This document shows positions 55,110 through 64,000 of a DNA stretch of 64,000 bases, piece by piece. This DNA comes from Pyropia yezoensis (Eukaryota; Rhodophyta; Bangiophyceae; Bangiales; Bangiaceae), in the NCBI GenBank assembly GCA_009829735.1, contig CM020619.1, forward strand, positions 29,724,063-29,788,062, given 5' to 3'. Numbering within the stretch: position 1 is the first letter of the stretch; each line of letters starts with the position of its first letter. The position numbers and the translations under genes were made by a program. A model generated the notes under the pieces. It worked only from the letters and a program-made list of their open reading frames with translations, had not been told where the DNA came from and searched no databases.

Positions 55110-55471
55110 GCGGGGCACGACCATGGCGGGGAGGAGCCAGGAGGCAACCAGGGGGGTGGGGGGGTGGCGTTGGGACGAGACGGGGATGAGCGACGGCGGT
55201 GGCGAGGCGGCACGAGCCTGCAGGCGGCGGCGGCCGGATGGGGGGACCGGCGGCGGGAAGTAGCCCGAGGGTGCCGCGCGCTTTACGATGGGCCCAGTGG
55301 CGGCGGCGGCGGCACCAGCGGCGGCGGGCGGCGGCGGCACCAGCGGCAGGGGCCCAGTGGCCCGCCGGCGCCGAGCCACGCGACAACGACGGCAACCAAG
55401 ACGGGGTACGGACGGGGGTGGCAGCAAGAGCGGCGGCGGCCGCCACGGCGGTCGCGGCGTCAGCGGCGGCG

Positions 55472-56413
55472 CTAGTATCCGGGCATGCCGCGAATACGGC
55501 GACGCATGTTGAGCTGCGGCGGCGGCAGAGGCGGGGCGCGAGGGGAACGGGTGGAGGCGAGCGGAACGGGGGGGGGGGGGGGGGGGGGCGGGGGGTGGTG
55601 GTCCCACCCACAGGGCGCCCGACGGCGGGGGGGGGTAGCGGGACGCCATTATTGCGGCCGACGCGGCGGACGCCCACCGAGGGGGGTTCCGGGAGAGAGA
55701 AGGCAGGGAGGCGTCCGTGTGCCGGCGGTGGCGCCGCGTGCGTCGCCGCGGCGGCGGCAGCGGTGGCGGCAGCGACGGCGGGGGGCGGCAGGGGTACACA
55801 TGTATAAGCACCACGAGGAAAAAAAAAAGGGGAGACCAGTGCGCGCACAGGAGTTTTCGGGGCGGGGACGAGCGGTGGCGGGCAGCGGGGGGGGGGGGCG
55901 CGTCAGGAGGCGGTACGAGCGCAACGGGGGGTAAAGCCGCCGACGGCCGGCAGCTGGCAGCGACGGCGGCGGATGCGGCGGGCGGCGAGGCCCGCCAGGG
56001 CCAAACGGCCAGCGACTGGCGGGGACGCCCCGGCGAGCCGCGAGGCCCCCCCGCCGACCCCCTCCCCCCGATCCACTCCCTCGGACCCCGCCTGCTCTCC
56101 CCGACGCCCACCTCCCCCACCCTCCTTGCACCTCCCCCTCCCCCCCCCTCCCTCCCGCCTCCCATCCACCCTCCCCGCACCTTCCGCACAACCTTCCCCC
56201 CCCCCGACCGCCCACCCACCCACCCCGTACCTGGCTCTTGCGGCACGCCGCGTAGGCCGCGACGACCGCCTTGCACGCTGCGTCCACGTCGGCCGCGTCG
56301 GCGCGTGCACAGTCGCGGAGGGCATCGGTGGGGGACGGGTGCCGCCGCACGCAGGGGCTGTCGGATAGGCAGCGGACCATGTCGTCAAAGAGCCCGGTAC
56401 AGGACTTGGACAT
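55472..56413 (-). CDS. COA5: COA5/PET191, cytochrome c oxidase assembly factor, two exons
   Basis: Proposed structure: complement(join(55472..55513, 56231..56413)), 74 residues, exactly the length of human COA5. Exon 1 (61 codons) starts MSKSCTGLFDDMVRCLSDSP; the first CX9C is Cys5-Cys15 and the second, CKAVVAAYAAC, Cys47-Cys57, with further Cys at 21 and 35 as in the family. It ends at a GTACGG donor. A 717-bp GC-rich intron follows, then a 42-nt exon after ccgccgcag encoding LNMRRRIRGMPGY, matching the conserved basic tail (M.D.R.R.RG..GY). The protein acts in the mitochondrial intermembrane space in complex IV assembly. The start follows a 15-C run and ACC. The tiny last exon is easily missed by gene finders. 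Confidence 0.93.
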
Positions 56414-57002
56414 GGTGGGGGGGGGGGGGGGACAAAGGTCAGATGAGGTGGGAGAAAAAGGAATCAACGGGCAGTGTGAGGAGTGGGCGGCGCAGGAGGC
56501 GGGCACCGAGGGTTGCGAGGGTGCGAGGGGGAGTCGAGCGTGAGGAAGAGGGGGTGGGAAGCGGCGTCGTGTGAGAGCACGGCCACGGTGCCGACGCCTG
56601 CGTCGGCGCTGCTATATATCCACAGGCCACCAGGAACCAACCGCCAAAGACAATATGGGATTTCGGTGGAAGTGGTCCTACCACACACAAGTCCGGATTC
56701 GGTTCAATACTGACAGTGGCGCCGTGGGTGCTTCCCAGGGAAGCGTTCCCTCTTGGGTTCGGATCAGGCCACAACCCAATGCATTGGATGTGGCAGTGCG
56801 AGTGCGCGGGGAAAGACACTATTCGCGCGTCGCCTGCGTCCCGTCGTCGCCAACCCCCCTCCCCACCCGCCGACCGACGACTGCGGCACCTTGTCGCCAG
56901 CCCACGCCCACCCGCCGACGCACATCCTCGAACGCACCGCGCTTCTCCCTGCGCCCCACGGTTTCTGACTGCTCGTCTTCCCCCTCCCCCCCCGCCACCA
57001 CC
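56414..57002. other. Divergent promoter region, COA5 (-) and PEMT (+)
   Basis: A 589-bp gap between the two start codons. It contains the TATA-like element listed separately and ends in a C/T leader with a gccaccaccATG start context for PEMT. Confidence 0.5.
56590..56619 (+). promoter_or_regulatory. Palindrome plus TATA-like box upstream of PEMT
   Basis: GCCGACGC-CT-GCGTCGGC (56590-56607, 8-bp arms, 2-bp spacer) lies six bases before TATATAT (56613-56619). TATA-like elements are rare in DNA this GC-rich, and the adjoining dyad looks like a factor-binding site. The box is about 385 bp before the PEMT ATG, so an untranslated leader would be long. Confidence 0.3.
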
Positions 57003-58545
57003 ATGACCGTGGATGCCCCCCCCCCCCCCCCGACGCCGGCGGAGCTCCTCTCGGCCATCTCTGCCGCCGCCGCCCCCGCGGCGGCGCGCCTGTCGGCCGC
57101 CGCGGCAGGCGTTACCGCCGCCGCCGCCACCGCCGCCGCCACTGTCCGCGCGGAGCTGTCCCCGCGGGTGGCTGCCGCCGCTGCGGCCGTGTCGGCGCAC
57201 CTCCCCCCGCCCGTCGCCGCCCACCTGACCGCCGCCACCGCCGCAACGACCGCGGCCGTGGCGCGGGGCCTGAGCGCCGGGCCGCCGCCCGCGGCGGCGC
57301 GGGCGCTCGACGCGGTCGCGCTTCCCCTGTCGGCGGCCCTGTCCGCGTCGCCCGCGGTCGTTTCCGCCGCCGCCGACGCGGGCGTGGACGTGACCGGCGT
57401 GGCGTTTGCGCGGGCGGTGCTGGCGGTGGCGGCGGCGCCGCTGATTTGGAACCTCGCCGCCCGGGCCGAGTACGCGACGGGGGCGCTGAGCCGGGTGTTT
57501 GGGCGGCGGGGTGGCTGCTATGTGCTTGCCGCTTGGATATTTTGTTTCAGCCTCTACCGCGATGCGCTGGTCGTCGCGGCCATGCGGGAGGGCGCGTCGT
57601 GGGGGGCCGTGGGGGGGGGGTGGCTCGCCACCATTGTCTCTGCCGCCCGTGGGTGGGAGGGGGTGCTGGGCGCCCTGGGCGGCCTCCTGGTTGGCAGCAG
57701 CATGTGGCAGTTGGGCATCACGGGCACCTATCTGGGCGACTACTTTGGCATTCTGGTACGTTTGGAGGAGGGTGGCGGACGGGGGCATCGCAGTGGGTGA
57801 CAGGAAGGGGGGAAGGCCGTTTGTTGGGTTCTGGTGCGACCGGTCTGTGATGCAGGTGTGCCGTGCAGTGTGACATTCGATGGCTGTGCTGACGCCCCGT
57901 GCACCGTGGCACTCCCTGTTGCCTTTCCTCTGAGTATCTGGACGGGGCTGGCACGACGCCTTCTGGTTGCTCCTGCTCTGCGAATGGGTTTGTAGATGCC
58001 CGCTCGGGTGACCGGCTTCCCCTTCTCGTGGACGTCGGCACCCATGTACGACGGCTCTTCGCTGCTCTTTGTGGCCAAGGCCATTGGCGAGAACTCTCCT
58101 GTGGGCCTCCTCCTTGCCGCGTGGGTGTACGTCGTGTACGCGCTGGCTCGAGCGGCGGAAGAGTACGTTGGCTGCCTGTCGTTGTGCTGGATGGTGGCCG
58201 TGTCAGGTCTCTCGTGCGGGGCTGGGTTCTTCATGTGCCTGAGGGGAGGGGTGTTTATCGAGGAGCTGGCCGTTCGTGGTGGTGCCATGCGTTTTGCTCA
58301 TGTCGTCCTTGTGGGCGCAAGAGGTCGGGCGAAGTGGGGCGATGGCGTTCCGCAACACACTGACACAGGTGCTCTTTGCTTGGCCTCTGGGGTTCGCGCC
58401 CATCCGACGTGCGCTTGCTCTGTGGCACTTTTGCGCTCCTCCGCTTCTTATTTTCTACCGCTTCAGCCCCTTCACCGCCCACATTTACGCGAGGGCAGAA
58501 GCCGAGGCCGCAGCGGGTGCCACGCCGTCCAAGAAGCGTCAGTAG
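57003..58545 (+). CDS. PEMT: Phosphatidylethanolamine/phospholipid N-methyltransferase, three exons
   Basis: Exons join(57003..57755, 57996..58162, 58467..58545) give 332 residues. The enzyme adds methyl groups from SAM to phosphatidylethanolamine or its mono/dimethyl forms, ending in phosphatidylcholine, in ER-type membranes. The core aligns closely with animal PEMT and yeast Opi3: LIWNLAARAEYATGALSRVF, SMWQLGITGTYLGDYFGIL, MPARVTGFPFSWTSAPMYDG, IGENSPVGLLLAAWVYVVYA, and the terminal EDPFTAHIY (EE.FT..IY). Splicing at GTACGT...TGTAG (phase 0) and GTACGT...TTCAG (phase 2) restores continuity across both motifs. Two oddities: an N-terminal Ala-rich extension of about 140 residues looking like amphipathic helices, and Asp in place of the usual Trp after PMY. 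Convergent with the desaturase at 58817. Confidence 0.95.
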
Positions 58546-58816
58546 GACATGCTTGCAAGAGATGGCTTCTCCCTCGGCCACGGTCGAGGCGCCTTGTGAG
58601 TGACGTGCTGGCACTCTCTTCTCCTTTACAGCCGGTTGAGTGTGTGTCCTAAATGGTCTGGGTCGCCACTCCTTGGACGCTTCCACTTGGTCGTTGGCCA
58701 CCATCACATTCCGTCCACTTGGCAGGGTGCACAGCCCTTTCGATGCTGATGGTGCACACACCTGAACTCCTTCACTTCCCAACTGTCGAGCTGTCTTCTT
58801 CGACCATCCTACCCCT

Positions 58817-60364
58817 TCACTTGCCACCGGCCACTGTCCGCACATTGACCTCTCCCAGATACCGGAAGTGCGCGACCGCCGCCTCCCAGTACGACCCAAA
58901 AGGTCGGTACGGGAGGCCGTGGTCAGCACAAAACGCCTCCAGTACGCCCTGTAGCGGCCCAAAGCGGCTCGGGTGGACGCTCGGCAGCAGGTGGTGCAGC
59001 ACCTGTGCGTTCAGCCCCCCGCTGGCCACCCGCGCGGCCGCTGACGACGGGCACCAGTCAATGGTGGACAGTACCTGGTGGGCCACCCAGCTATTGTGCG
59101 GGTTGGCGGCGGCATAGGCGGGGGTGCCGTGCCCCCCCACGCCAGGCGACGCGTCGGCCGTCAGGTGGTTGACCTGCGTGATCATGTAAAAGTGGGCGCC
59201 GTGGAGTGCGTGGGGGAGCACCACGAGCACAGAACCCCAGGCGACGCCGTGGACGACCAGCTGACGGGCGGCGAGGGCCAGGAAAAAGACCACCTGCGCC
59301 GCCAGCGTGAGGCGGGTGGCCGACGGGAGCGCCCATCGGGAGCCACCGGCGCCCGTAACCGGCGGGGCGGCGAGGCCCGCCGCGCCTACCACCTTTTCGC
59401 CCATGTACGTGCCATAAAGCAGCACTTCGGCGGCGCGCACAAACGACGGGTCGAGCGACGCCATGGGCAGCACCGCCGGCAACGACACCCACCACGCCGG
59501 ATGGTAGGCCTGCTCGGGCCGCACCCGCCACCCCAGGGGCGTCCCGTACTTCTTGTCAAAGTGGTGCACGTCGGGGTCGTCAGCCGTGTTGGTTGGCCCG
59601 TGGTGGCCCTCCACGTGCTGCCGCACCCAAATGGCAGGGATGCAGTGCCAGCCGCCAAACGCCGCGGCGGCGGCGGCATTGGCCCACGGGGCGGTAAAGA
59701 GGGCGTGATGGGTGGCGTCATGGAGCGTCACGGCGTTGAAAAAGTAGTACAGGACCGCGAGGGGCACAACCGTCCAGCCATTGCCGGACAGCCAAGACCG
59801 CATAGTGAGGAGCCACGCGACCAGCAGGGTGCCCATCAGCGCTAGTGTGGCCGGCGTGGCCTTCCAGTCCGAACGCGAAAGCAGCGGGGGGAGGGGGGGG
59901 ACGGACGACGCTCCGCGTGGCCGGCCAGGTGGTCCCGCGCCGTTGGCGGGGGTGCTCCCCATCACTGTCGCCCCTCCCTCCACCGCCCCGGGCGCGGGAG
60001 GGAGTCCGCGCAAGACGGGCGCCAGGCGCGCCCGCAGGTCCAGGTACAGCGGATCCGTGACGACAAGGTCGCCCCCCGGGCGCGAGGCGGCCCAACGAAA
60101 GCGGCTGCGCTGACCAGGTGGCACCGCTGCCAGCGCCGCGACCGCCGCCGGGTCCCCGTCGGGCACCCGGTACCGCCGGAGGAGCCGCCACACGTCGGGG
60201 GCGACCATGGCGTGGTAGCTAAAAAACTGGTCCGTACAGTCTGTCCCTGCTGATGAGGGGATGGCCCCCGGAGGGCCGGGGTGGTCAAGGGTTGACAGGT
60301 CATAGACGGCACCGGCAATGATCCATAGTGGCCGGGGTGGGGGGGGGGGAGCGCCCGCTCCCAT
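58817..60364 (-). CDS. Cytochrome-b5-fused fatty acid desaturase
   Basis: A 515-residue intronless gene (ATG at 60364, ccgctATGG; an in-frame ATG at 60589 would add 75 residues that could be a targeting extension). Residues 13-65 form a cytochrome-b5-like domain (WIIAGAVYDLSTLDHPGP, TDCTDQFFSYH) that keeps two candidate haem His (28, 51), but HPGG reads HPGP. The membrane desaturase part has three His boxes: HDATHH (215), HVEGHH (250) and QVLHHLLPSVH (from 454). The Gln in the third box is typical of front-end (delta-5/6-type) and related acyl-lipid desaturases. Four or so membrane spans are visible. Regiospecificity cannot be read from sequence. In red algae such enzymes feed arachidonic/EPA synthesis. 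Its 3' end faces that of PEMT, whose product is a common acyl carrier. Confidence 0.92.
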   Translation of the reverse strand: MGAGAPPPPPRPLWIIAGAVYDLSTLDHPGPPGAIPSSAGTDCTDQFFSYHAMVAPDVWRLLRRYRVPDGDPAAVAALAAVPPGQRSRFRWAASRPGGDLVVTDPLYLDLRARLAPVLRGLPPAPGAVEGGATVMGSTPANGAGPPGRPRGASSVPPLPPLLSRSDWKATPATLALMGTLLVAWLLTMRSWLSGNGWTVVPLAVLYYFFNAVTLHDATHHALFTAPWANAAAAAAFGGWHCIPAIWVRQHVEGHHGPTNTADDPDVHHFDKKYGTPLGWRVRPEQAYHPAWWVSLPAVLPMASLDPSFVRAAEVLLYGTYMGEKVVGAAGLAAPPVTGAGGSRWALPSATRLTLAAQVVFFLALAARQLVVHGVAWGSVLVVLPHALHGAHFYMITQVNHLTADASPGVGGHGTPAYAAANPHNSWVAHQVLSTIDWCPSSAAARVASGGLNAQVLHHLLPSVHPSRFGPLQGVLEAFCADHGLPYRPFGSYWEAAVAHFRYLGEVNVRTVAGGK

Positions 60365-61703
60365 AGCGGCAACCGCGACAGGCAGGGGCAAGGGAAGTGG
60401 GTGCAGGAGGCAGGGCGGGTGCAGCCGAACGCAGGGATGTTGTGGCGCAGACAAGGTAGGCGGGGTGAGCAATGGAGAACAGCACCGCGGACAAGCGCAG
60501 CAGGCGCGGTCGCGGAACGCATGCGGTCGACGTGGAGCAAAGAGAGGCGATCTCGGGGACTCGCTCCGCAAGACCCAGTCGGCCGTCACTGCATCACTGC
60601 GGCGCGCTCACCCCGCCGCCGCGAGAGTATCATTGTGGCTGCCGCCTCCACACCCTCTCCTACCCCACCGTCAGGCGACAGAGCCACGCACGGGGGAAGG
60701 GCGGATCTTTGGCTCACGGCCGTGGTCCCCGCGGGGACCCACGTGCGGCTGTCGGTGTGAGGGGTGGCCCCCCGGCCTATCTACCGCCCCATTTTGGATG
60801 GCTAGCGGGTGTCCCCCCTCCCCCCGACCCACGGGCCCCCCTTTCGGCAGCCACAAAAGGTAGGCGACCTCAGTGGTGGTTGTGTCTGTGAGGAGCACGC
60901 GTGTGCGCATCGTGGTGAGTCCAATTCCCCCGAAGCTATTGCCCTGACGACCGTGGGCTGCCTCATGGGTGGTGGGTGGCGGTCGCCCAATCAGCGGGCG
61001 GCGTGGAGGCGGAACAGCAGCATTGGGCGGCCTGGTGCAAGTCGTCGGCCGGCCGCGAGGCCCCGGAAAAGAGGAACGGACCGCCTCGCTAAGTGCCCGT
61101 CGCGCGTGTTTGCCGTATTGTATTGCGAGCAGCCGACAAGGGACATCATTCCATTGATCAAGTGCGCCCAAGAATGTTGAGGAGAATTCAAAAATTAAAA
61201 AACGCTTCAGCCGTGGCTGCGATTTCGTTGGCGGGCACCCCTCAGATGTGCTGTACCCGATCCCGGTACTCTGTAGGATTGTACCGGTACGATCTGATGT
61301 GAGATAGTATATTTTAGATTGCTGATTAGTTGAGGCATTTGGAGTTTGTCGTTTGAGGGCAGTACGCGATGCAGCTCGTCGAGCTCTCTCTCTTAACCGA
61401 GCTCTTCGTTTTCTGCCTTCTCCGCTTGTCTCTGTGCTGGACACCTTTTCTCTCTCTGAGGAGGTCACATATCTTCCAACGGACGGTTGGAAAAGGTCAA
61501 GTACTTTCGGAGCGAAATAGTCGGGCTACCTTGTCAGTTAAACTCGATTCGCATCTGCTTGGCGCCTCCGGTGCTCCTTGAGCGTCACAACAAGTCAGAG
61601 CGTTGCTGTGCCCCGTGGAATACGCGGCTGCCATCTTCCGAATGTGTTCGGCTGTCCGCAACGTGCCACGTGCCTTGCTACCAGCCTGCATATCACCGTA
61701 TTC
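60365..61703. other. Intergenic region upstream of the desaturase
   Basis: No supported gene. Composition drops in GC from about 61150. A 265-residue minus-strand open frame (60671-61468) has no recognisable domain and poor coding character. Confidence 0.4.
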
Positions 61704-62329
61704 CTAAACTAGGAGGCCACTGGTCTCTGTCCGCCGACGCATGGCTGTAAGCGACAAGGAAGGCATGCTGCTGCTTGCCCCAAGGTGGCCACACCACGCG
61801 GTGAGGAAGTTGTAGTCACATGTCAAGATGAGACGCAGCGCTCGCCGAAAGACATTCACTTGCAAGCCAGCCAATCGCAGGCCGTCTGTATCAAGCACGA
61901 ACACGTCCACCATGCTCGCCAGTACGTCGTGGTCCTCGCTTGAGCACGCAAGAACACCAAGCAGTGTTGTGTTTCCACCAGAGTAGGCACCAATAAAGTC
62001 CATGCATTGAGTGAAAGGAAAGAACCATAATTAAAGATAGATTAATCTGTTGGCGCTTTCCCGTTTTTATGCGTTTTATCTACATATTGGGAGAGCCCCC
62101 CTCGCCCCCCCACCCTTTGCCCCACTGCTCGCTGCTCTGTTCACTATCTCCTTCTGTACCCCAACCACGTCACTTCAGCACCACCTTGGGCGGTAGGAAG
62201 GTCAGCAACGAGAGTGCGACGAGAGATCAGGTGTAAATCACGGTGCCCGAGCGACCAAGAGAGGGGCGCGCTCCACGGTGTCGCAGCAGCAAGGTCAAGC
62301 CAAGTCCGGCAATAACGCAGATTAATCAA
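61704..62329 (-). pseudogene. Possible ankyrin-repeat gene relic
   Basis: Two minus-strand open pieces, 62329-62144 (TWLDLAAATPWSAPLSWSLG, then HRDLHLISRRT) and 62003-61704 (YSGGNTTLLGVLACSSEDHD, then VLASMVDVFVLDTDGLRLAG), resemble degraded ankyrin repeats (G.T.L.LAA..G....V..LL..G.D). Stops and an AT-rich gap separate them, and the key Gly and Leu positions are partly lost. Best read as remnants of a host repeat-protein gene; a chance resemblance is possible. Confidence 0.3.
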
Positions 62330-63528
62330 TAAACCGGTATTGAATTCGAAAATGTTAAGAAGTAATTATATCTGGGATGTGAACATCCTTTTTCAAACAT
62401 AGTTTTCACGGCCGCAGGGACTCTCTTGATTGCAGAGAAGCACGGTGATTATATAATATGACTTAAATCATCTTGATTTTAGTGATTTCAATAATGAAAA
62501 TTAAGGGAGCTCACATTGGACGCACATGGACTATGACGGCAAATAGAATCCAAATGTGATCGTCTATCGGCTAAAAGTTTTGCACTTTCGGGAGCCCTTC
62601 AGGACGTGAACAGACGGTTACCAAAAGACTTGTGGCAGCATGCTGCGGTGGGCGACGACGGCGGCTGCCGTCTGCAGGCATTAGTAACTCCGGTGCTTGC
62701 ATGCGCACACCTTCGCACGCAATGCGCGCCCAAGCGCTGATCTGCACCTGTATTCACGGGTAACCTTGTCTGTGTTCCCCGCAAGTGCGGTCCTGTGTGG
62801 TACGTACCCTGCCGTGCCAGTGGGACTTCGCACATCGCCCATCGGCCTCGGGTGTTCGAACCCGGTAGCACCATGTCTTCCCACAGAACGGAGCTGCTCC
62901 AAGGTGCTTCACGACGTCTGCGCCCAGGCAGTCCTGCCCTGCTTCACAACTTGTCCCAGCCACAAGCCCGTTTCTGTTCCCCGCCTGCTCGGCGAATATC
63001 AGGTGAGCTCTGGTCAGCTGCGTCGAGTTACGGTGAGGCAATAATATCACCTTGTTGCTGTAAAATCGGGGCTTTACGAATTAAATAATAAAATTCGCCT
63101 AACACGATTCAAAAATCAACAATTAAGTGCGCATAGAAATGTAAGGCACAGAATAGACGGACGTAGTCTGCACACCGCTCAATCAGAACATGGCATACAC
63201 TGGGAGAGAAAAGAAAGCAGGCGCGTTCTGCCATGAGCATCGTGCTCGTACCAGTGCGCCTCTAGTACGGGACCACTTGCGACCGACCGACGCGGCATCT
63301 CAAATGGTGACTGGCGCCACCTGTGCTATCAGTGTTGGACACAGAACACCAGGGAGCCTCGTAGTGGGTGCACATAGACAACCAGTGTGCGTGCATTTTG
63401 GCGAAGGAGATGGGTCGGTGAAGAGGAGATGCGCCCATCTTGTCCACGATGTCTGGTAGCAGCCAGGTAGCAGAGCGAGTTTCGAATACACGGCAAAAAG
63501 CTCCAACACGGCATTGTACGGGCAAATG
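62330..63528. other. AT-rich gene-free stretch
   Basis: Markedly lower GC than the rest of the window (especially 62330-62600 and 63050-63180), with no gene, RNA or repeat identified. Confidence 0.45.
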
Positions 63529-64000
63529 CGCCATGTCGCCTCTTAACTGGGTGTGTGCATACTGTAGCATATTCGCCGTTCATACCGAATTCCGGTATTA
63601 CGGGCTTGTAGCCCTCCTGACTGCTGGCCCCAACCTGGTTGGTTTGGGACCACTTGTGGCCCGCCCTTTGAAGGACTATTTGTGTTTTGTATTGTTTATT
63701 CGTCCTTGCTGTGGAGGGATCTTTCGTATTGTTTGCAATGCTCGTATCGATCGGCCTTTCGGCCTCCACTCGGTCGCTCGACCCGCATCATGTTTCGCCG
63801 TTTTCTTCGACGTGGGGGCTCGCCGCGGCCGTCGGGCTGGCTTGCTCCCCATCGAACGTCCGGGCGATAAAGGACTGTCTTCTTTGCCTTAACGGAAATA
63901 GCGGTCGCTTTCCGCTCTTGCGGCCGGTCGGTCCCATTTCCTCTTTATTGATCAACGCATATTCCACACATACGACAGCAGGTGGCTGCCTCGCTACGTA
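63529..64000 (+). repeat. Repeat-like DNA at the window end
   Basis: It opens with a 27-bp motif (63529-63555) shared with 3628-3654 at one mismatch. TGTAGCATATTCG follows at about 63562. The same TGTAGCA start occurs at about 2536, so a truncated LTR or other dispersed repeat is possible. No protein domain, and the end is outside the window. Confidence 0.3.

Noticed and set aside
60671-61468. 265-residue minus-strand open frame upstream of the desaturase
   Set aside because: No domain, no signal or membrane segments, and composition falls across it; probably chance.
62845-62875. tRNA-like T-arm (ggtgttcgaacccgg)
   Set aside because: No matching acceptor, D or anticodon arms upstream; the loop length is also wrong for a T-arm.

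Overview
The window is eukaryotic nuclear DNA of very high GC content. It has compact, intron-poor genes, Ala/Gly/Pro-rich proteins, CCACCATGG-type start contexts and many long G or C homopolymers. Gene content (ER Ca2+-ATPase, two-pore K+ channel, phosphomannomutase, ataxin-10-like protein, nuclear bacterial-type ribosomal protein L3, glycogen-binding-domain protein, COX assembly factor, phospholipid N-methyltransferase, cytochrome-b5 desaturase) together with base composition and low intron density best fit a bangiophyte red alga such as Porphyra/Pyropia. The taxon is inference.

Layout. 1-3.3 kb: degraded repeat-like DNA with a possible LTR-element end, a low-complexity minus-strand frame and a Tc1 (DD34E) transposase fragment. 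3.9-19.5 kb: the main block of housekeeping genes: methyltransferase (+), two-pore K+ channel with EF hands (+), four-exon phosphomannomutase (-), ataxin-10-like protein (-), mitochondrial-type uL3 (-), SERCA-type Ca2+-ATPase ending in KKDL (+), and a two-exon glycogen-binding-domain protein (-). 20-27 kb: mostly non-genic DNA with two minisatellites and one doubtful open frame. 27.7-31.0 kb: a giant alanine-rich reading frame (-) that changes frame at long homopolymers. 33.4-35.8 kb: Ser/Thr kinase with a C-terminal membrane segment (+), followed by a perfect 48-bp palindrome. 36.6-37.6 kb: a probable Cys-rich secreted protein (+).

39.56-52.86 kb is a cluster of four near-identical 3.56-kb pogo/Tigger-type DNA transposons in alternating orientation (- + - +). 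The two head-to-head pairs are each joined by the same 47-bp linker of 9-bp units. A 500-N gap lies at the tail-to-tail junction, and the outermost copies carry complete transposase frames.

53.7-60.4 kb: an unrecognised Ala-rich protein (+), the twin-CX9C assembly factor COA5 with a 42-nt last exon (-), a three-exon phosphatidylethanolamine N-methyltransferase (+), and a convergent cytochrome-b5/desaturase (-). The last two are plausibly linked through phosphatidylcholine metabolism. 61-64 kb is AT-richer, holds possible ankyrin-repeat relics, and ends in repeat-like DNA sharing a 27-bp motif with 3.6 kb.

Splice sites were placed by hand from GT/AG signals and protein continuity. Most other long open frames are GC-rich shadows and were left out.
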